A DNA stretch of 64,000 bases from Torreya grandis (Eukaryota; Streptophyta; Pinopsida; Cupressales; Taxaceae). This document shows, in pieces, positions 58,901-64,000 of this stretch. The DNA lies in assembly GCA_037957365.1 (NCBI GenBank), contig JARHVA010000459.1:3533501-3597500 (forward strand). The letters run 5' to 3'. Every line of letters begins with the position of its first letter. Positions within the stretch are counted from its first letter, which is position 1. The notes below the pieces were generated by a model. The model had not been told where the DNA came from. It did not search any database and saw only the letters and a list, made by a program, of their open reading frames with translations. Both the position numbers and the translations under genes were made by a program.

Positions 58901-60839
58901 ACTTGGTGTGTTTTTTTTTGAAAGATAATTTTTTTAGGGAAGAACATACCCCCTAGGTATTCCTATTAGGGATATGGACCCTTTACCAAAAATTTTGATT
59001 TTGGTTTATCCTTGGATGCAAATAAGTCTAACACTGTTGGTTCAAAGGATTTTGTTACCAATTCCTAGATTATTAATATTAATTCATATGAATATATTAT
59101 TATTAACTATAATAAATATATTATTTTTATGGTACCTATTATTTTAACAGAAGGAATTATTATTACTAATTTGTAAGGGGAATTTCTAGTGTTTGAGAAT
59201 AACTTGATAAAGTGTTTTGTAAAATACCCAAAACTTATGATGAGTCTTTAGCAATGTGTTATTAAGACTAGGAAAGAGCCTCCTGATGGTTAAATAAAGT
59301 GCACTCCATGTCAAGTGGAACTTATTATGAAGTATATATTAGTTTATTTTGTTTAAGAGAATCTATAAGCTCCACATCAAATGTAGGATTGGCTAGGTCT
59401 TGTTGTATTTATTCTAATGGTTTTTATTGATAAAAAAAAGTGGTATTATTAATTGAATTTATAGCCTAAGAAGTTTTTAAGTCTATGAAGAGTTGATCAA
59501 CATATCATTAACTAATTTATTTTATTTTTATTGTAATATCTTGATCAGTTGGGGAGGAGTCCATAACTGGGCCTTTTCCTTTGATATAAGTAGTAGTGTT
59601 TGGTTTTGTGATGCAAGTAAGAGGTTTCTATAGCAGTTGTTACTCTACTCAATAAGTTTATGCAATTTCTCCATTAAGAAATTAGTTAGAAGTCTAGATC
59701 CTAATTTTATAAACCTTAGGAATGATTCATTTTTATAAATTAACCTTATTTAGATCTTACCATGGTTGAGATGTACTTGAACATGATGGGGTGTTCTTCC
59801 CCACCATAAAAATTCTCTTCCTCATAACTAGGGTTGTAAGATACCCCACTATGAGTATAAATTTCCATGTTTGATAACTATTTTTTATGTCTATGAAGTG
59901 TTTTTAATTTTGATTTGTAAATTTCAAAAGGTGTTTGGACTATAAATCAATTAGATACAAGGTGGACTTGGGGTTTATAATAAAAAACAAATGGAATGAT
60001 GCCTCATAATTAGAATAAGGAAAATATGTCTTAAGAATACTCAACCTTGGTTGGTCAAAATTAGTAATTAGATGAATGTAGAAAAATATTGGAGCTTAGG
60101 CTGTAAGATAGCACAATAAAACCTAAGTTTTAAGTCTATTAGTATCGTAAAAAATTGAGCATGACTAGGGCATGCCATGATAAAAAAAATTAGAATAAGT
60201 ATCAAGTGATCCAAGAAGGTTAGAATGTATGCTAACACATTAGATCCTAAGTCTAAAATATAAAACAAATGGGAAATATAATGGTGCCTAATAAAAAATA
60301 AATTTGAATGGTTAAATAATTTAGAGCATGAGTGGATGAAAGATAACCTATGTTTAAAAAACAATAGAATCAGTAGCATCTAAACAAAGTATTTCAAACC
60401 AAAAATAAAATTTCACCCAAGATACTCAAGCCAAGAATAAAAAGTGAACCACCAAAGCCCAAGTTATAGGCAAAACTCTGGCATAGACCAATCATGATTT
60501 GGATTAGAACTTAAAAAGGTAAAATTTTAAAATTTAGAATAAAAGACCTTATATCTCTAAGTGATCAATAGTATAGACCCAAATGGGTAACATAATGATA
60601 CTTTTTAGAGACACAAGCATAAATGGTTTGAATCATTTTTAAATAAGGCTAAAAAGTTTTGAATTAATTTAACAATTGTAATGCCTCTTTATCAAAAGGT
60701 GGTGTTTTAACAAGTGTATTGTATTTAACATGCATTTGTTTTTATTTTTGACGTGGCACACACACAAAAATAGTTTTTAGACTTAAAAAATTATGCAAGT
60801 AAACAACAACAAGAAAACACCAAAGTGTTATTCTTACCC
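58901..60839 (-). other. Element VI leader, no gene
   Basis: AT-rich leader between the right LTR and gag. One 103-codon minus frame (60,379-60,068) lacks a domain. Loose internal repeats occur at about 59,940-60,600. A primer site could not be identified. Confidence 0.35.
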
Positions 60840-61067
60840 TAGAAATTGATAAGGTGGATTTAAACCATTGTATTTTATTGATGTACTCATTCTTAAGAGT
60901 AAATAATTTGTTAATCTAATAAATTTAGATGCACATTTAAAGTAGGGTTGTTTAGACCCCCTCTTTTCTCAATAAATCATACAATGACATGGAACTTCAG
61001 GCTACTTGCCCTACACCAATAGTACTCTACAATAAATGGGGTTTGTCTAAAAACTATAAATTTTAAT

Positions 61068-61127
<60 letters not shown>

Positions 61128-63626
61128 TCCCATATGTTTGGTTAACACTATGGCATAACACGTCATTTAGATACAAGTCAATTAACTTTTAAAAATATAT
61201 TGTCCTTTTTACATCCACTACATCCATCATATAGTTTAGTATAGTGTGATGTCTAGATTAGGCCATTTTTTTGAGGAATATATTATTAATTGATTTATTT
61301 TGACCACTCAAACTAATCTCTTAGAAATTCACCCTCAATTTTTATTCCCCATTGTGGAGTGGGGTTATAATAATTCTAGGAGATGAAATCTTGGGTTAAT
61401 GCTTTCATAAAGAAATTATGGAGAGGTGATGAAATCCTACACATAAGCCAAGTGTAATAAAAATAAAAATATGACTTTAAAGGTTGTTTAGTATTACCCA
61501 AGTTACATGGATATTAGGGATTTCCTTTAAAACATTCTTTCTATGATTCGAATAAGAAAAAAATCAATGAATGAGGCAATTTTGGTCACCTGAGTTCCCT
61601 AAAGGAGATGGGGGAAAAATATACATGCAATTTCCAATTTATAAGAAAATAAATAACAAACAATAAATAAAAGTAACAACTCTTAAGAGCACTTAGTCTA
61701 GGATTTGTGTTCATTTTAAAGTACTAAGTAAAGTATGAAATAAAGTTTACCTTTTTGTTGTAAAAATGTAAACTAGAAAAGTGTCTTGATCCTAAAAAAT
61801 AAAGTTGTTAGTAGTCAAGAAAAAGTGTAGGATATCAAAAGGAAATTGAAGCTTGCTATTTCAAGTCACTAGATTTTGACATAGGGTAACCTCACTATTT
61901 GACAGAGTGATCCAATTATTTCATAGGGAGATACCATTGTTTTATAGATTGATCCATTTATTACACATAAATATAAATATAATGTGTGGAAACCTCATTG
62001 ATTAGTAGTGAAACCTCTCTAATTAGTAGGATGGGTTTGATAATTTCAGTTAAACTCAAAACACAATAGTTACATGCAATTTTGGTTCAAGACAATCTTG
62101 TTGATGTTTAGATGACCCTACTATTCCATAGGTCAATATCACTAATATGTAGGTCGATCTCATCAATCTGTAGAAATACATAGTTAATATAAAATCAAAA
62201 TATTCAATTTTACTATCTGCATGTGTAACCTCACTATTACTTAGGGTGACATCTTTGTTCCATAGTATTATCTCATCAATGTTTAGGAGGACCTCATCAT
62301 TTTGTAAAGAATACATAAAAAATGAAATTTAGAAGAAAAAAGAGAAAAATAACATCAAAAGATGGTTTGAATATATAATTAGAAGGATAAAATGGTATGT
62401 GAGATGCGTAATCCCACTAGGTGTGCCAAAATGTAGAGTAGGATTATAAATTAGGCTAGTTCATGTGTTAGTAATGAAAACTCATAATAAACATAAATAA
62501 CCTAACATTCTAATCCCACTCCCTTAAGGGCCAGTGTTAATGAAATCAAAAAACTAATTATGAAAGTAAGATAAGAAATACCCTCCCATAGTGTCCTTCC
62601 TTTAAAAACTATCCATAAGCATGTCCATGCCTAGATTTAGCACTCCATGTCTTTATTAATATAGTTTGGAAAGTGATTATATCATCTCTTCTAGAACCAA
62701 TGGCTATGGATCCTTGATTGGTCAATTTGGATTAATTGGTGAAGCTCTTTTAGCAATATTTTTGCATAGGTTGTTTGCAATAAAAAATATTTATCTTTCT
62801 TGAAGCTATTTATACATAATAACATTAAAAAAATAAATATTAAAACATATGTCCATGGCTCATGTATTTATAGATTTTATAGAAATGTTGAAAATTAACC
62901 ATGATTTTCCATCTTGAGATCAAGATGTGTAACCAAGAATTAATTCAATTTTTAAGGACAAAGCCATTAATATTTTGAAATAAGGGAGAATTAATAAGGC
63001 ATGGGTGGTCTTAAACCTGATATTTATCACCATTAATTCCTAGTACTTGGCATCCTTTTGATGATGTCATGAGTGATATATTCCTAGATATTTTGAATTA
63101 TGAATTTCTAATAATATATATTCAATAAATTTCCATGGATTTTCCATGTAAGCTCTTAATATGATTTGATTTTCTTAAGGAATTTAATTAGTATTTTACA
63201 ATTATTAGAAAGTGGTCACATATTTAATCAAAATGGTTGAAATTGTCAATTTACTTGGTTGTAATTTGACTATAATTGAATCATAGGATGATAATAGTTT
63301 TTAATGGTACATTTCCCTATTAAGGGACACATAAGCACATATCAACACTTGCATATGACGTGTGAAAATGAATTAGAGCATTTAAATGGTCCAAAGTGAT
63401 AATTTGATTGGTCACAAACTTTATGCAAAGTGAATTGGAAAAATATAATAATTACATAAAATGCATTTACTCATTCAATGATACTTGAGTGAAAATAGAC
63501 ACCTAAACATGATGTGTGTAGATGAATTAGAGCATTTTGATGATTTTGGTATAGATTATGTATTGTTGCAGAATGTCATTCAAATTTGAAAGTTTAGCAC
63601 AACATGATAATAATTGGATGTCTAAA
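60840..63626 (-). repeat. Element VI right (5') LTR
   Basis: A diverged direct repeat of 33,620-37,582, ending at TTGGATGTCTA (63,614-63,624), where the middle LTR has TTGGATGTCTACA. It contains a TA microsatellite (61,066-61,124) and degenerate units such as CCTCACTATTTGACAGAGTGA between 61,870 and 62,310. No gene is seen. Confidence 0.7.
61066..61124. repeat. TA microsatellite
   Basis: An uninterrupted TA run of about 58 bases within the right element VI LTR. Confidence 0.96.
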
Positions 63627-64000
63627 ATGCCTAATTAGAGGAGAAAGAAGAATTAATTTAAAATTGGAAGAGTAAATAATTATAAATCTCAAATACCTAT
63701 CTAATAAAATACAATGTGAGTAATAGATCATTAATCTAAAATTTAGACAAAGGAAGCTATATGAAGAAAGAAATATAATTTATCAGAGAAATGATGATGG
63801 AATAGAGAAGAGGGAATTGATCAGATAAAATGATAATTAAATAGAGAAATAGTCAAGGAATAAAGAAATTACTAATGAATAGAGAATTTATCTATGAATA
63901 GAGAAATGATCAGTGAATAAATAATTAAATAGAGAACAAAAAATTGATTAATGAACATAGAATTGAATAGAGAATAAATAAATAAACATTAAATTGATTA
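63627..64000. repeat. Degenerate tandem units TAGAGAAATGATCA-like
   Basis: Beyond the LTR end, and mainly from 63,770 to the window end, AATAGAGAA plus ATGATCAGTGAAT-like units repeat with a spacing of roughly 17-25 bases. No gene is seen. The array may continue past the window. Confidence 0.6.

Overview
The window looks like gene-poor nuclear DNA of a plant with a very large genome. It is AT-rich, almost every coding-like stretch is a decayed LTR-retrotransposon fragment, and long TA/CA microsatellites are present. Old, nested Ty3-type (mostly TAT-like) and Copia-type elements without any clear host gene suggest a gymnosperm such as a conifer. That is an inference from style, not a species identification. 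I recognised no intact cellular gene, rRNA, CRISPR array or bacterial-type feature. All domain calls come from reading translations by eye.

Left part (1-18.9 kb). Element I is an old plus-strand Ty3-type element. Its left LTR runs off the window start and its right LTR ends near 14,686. It has a degenerate tRNA-Asp-type primer site, a broken gag and a broken protease. A younger minus-strand element II (2,753-7,404) is inserted in its gag. Element II has complete boundaries: LTRs of 1,162 and 1,174 bp, a GGGAG target duplication, an initiator-Met primer site, a purine tract, and one intact 655-codon gag-protease frame. It has no reverse transcriptase or integrase, so it resembles a TR-GAG type non-autonomous element. 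Element I abuts a minus-strand Copia-type gag (element III), whose 5' LTR starts at about 16,291.

Middle part (18.9-28.4 kb). Element IV (19,712-27,538, minus) is a second copy of the same Copia-type family. It has ACTAT target duplications, one LTR of 2.67 kb and one reduced to 1.14 kb, and a gag region with several zinc knuckles. It sits in older repeat DNA with short GGGCACTATTGTCC-like motifs.

Right part (28.4-64 kb). Element VI is a giant minus-strand TAT-lineage array. A right LTR (about 60,840-63,626) is followed leftward by decayed gag, protease, RT-RNase H, a second (archaeal-type) RNase H and integrase. Next comes a long region holding an opposite-strand relic of a plant mobile domain (PMD) gene, then a homologous LTR (about 33,620-37,582). 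A second gag-protease region truncated near 28.4 kb lies beyond it. The layout reads as two elements sharing the middle LTR. Inserted in the long 3' region is element VII (42,309-50,431, plus), with ATAAG target duplications, 2.7-2.8 kb LTRs made of short degenerate repeats, a broken gag joined to a late RNase H fragment, and a tRNA-Arg-like sequence beside its 3' LTR.

As a whole the window records nested insertions and decay. The only long intact reading frame is the element II gag-protease. The least ordinary signals are the shared-LTR tandem with an antisense PMD relic, the duplicated LTR-end/primer-site junction of element II, the tRNA-Arg-like sequence in element VII, and a block of five related hairpins present in only one of the two element VI LTRs.
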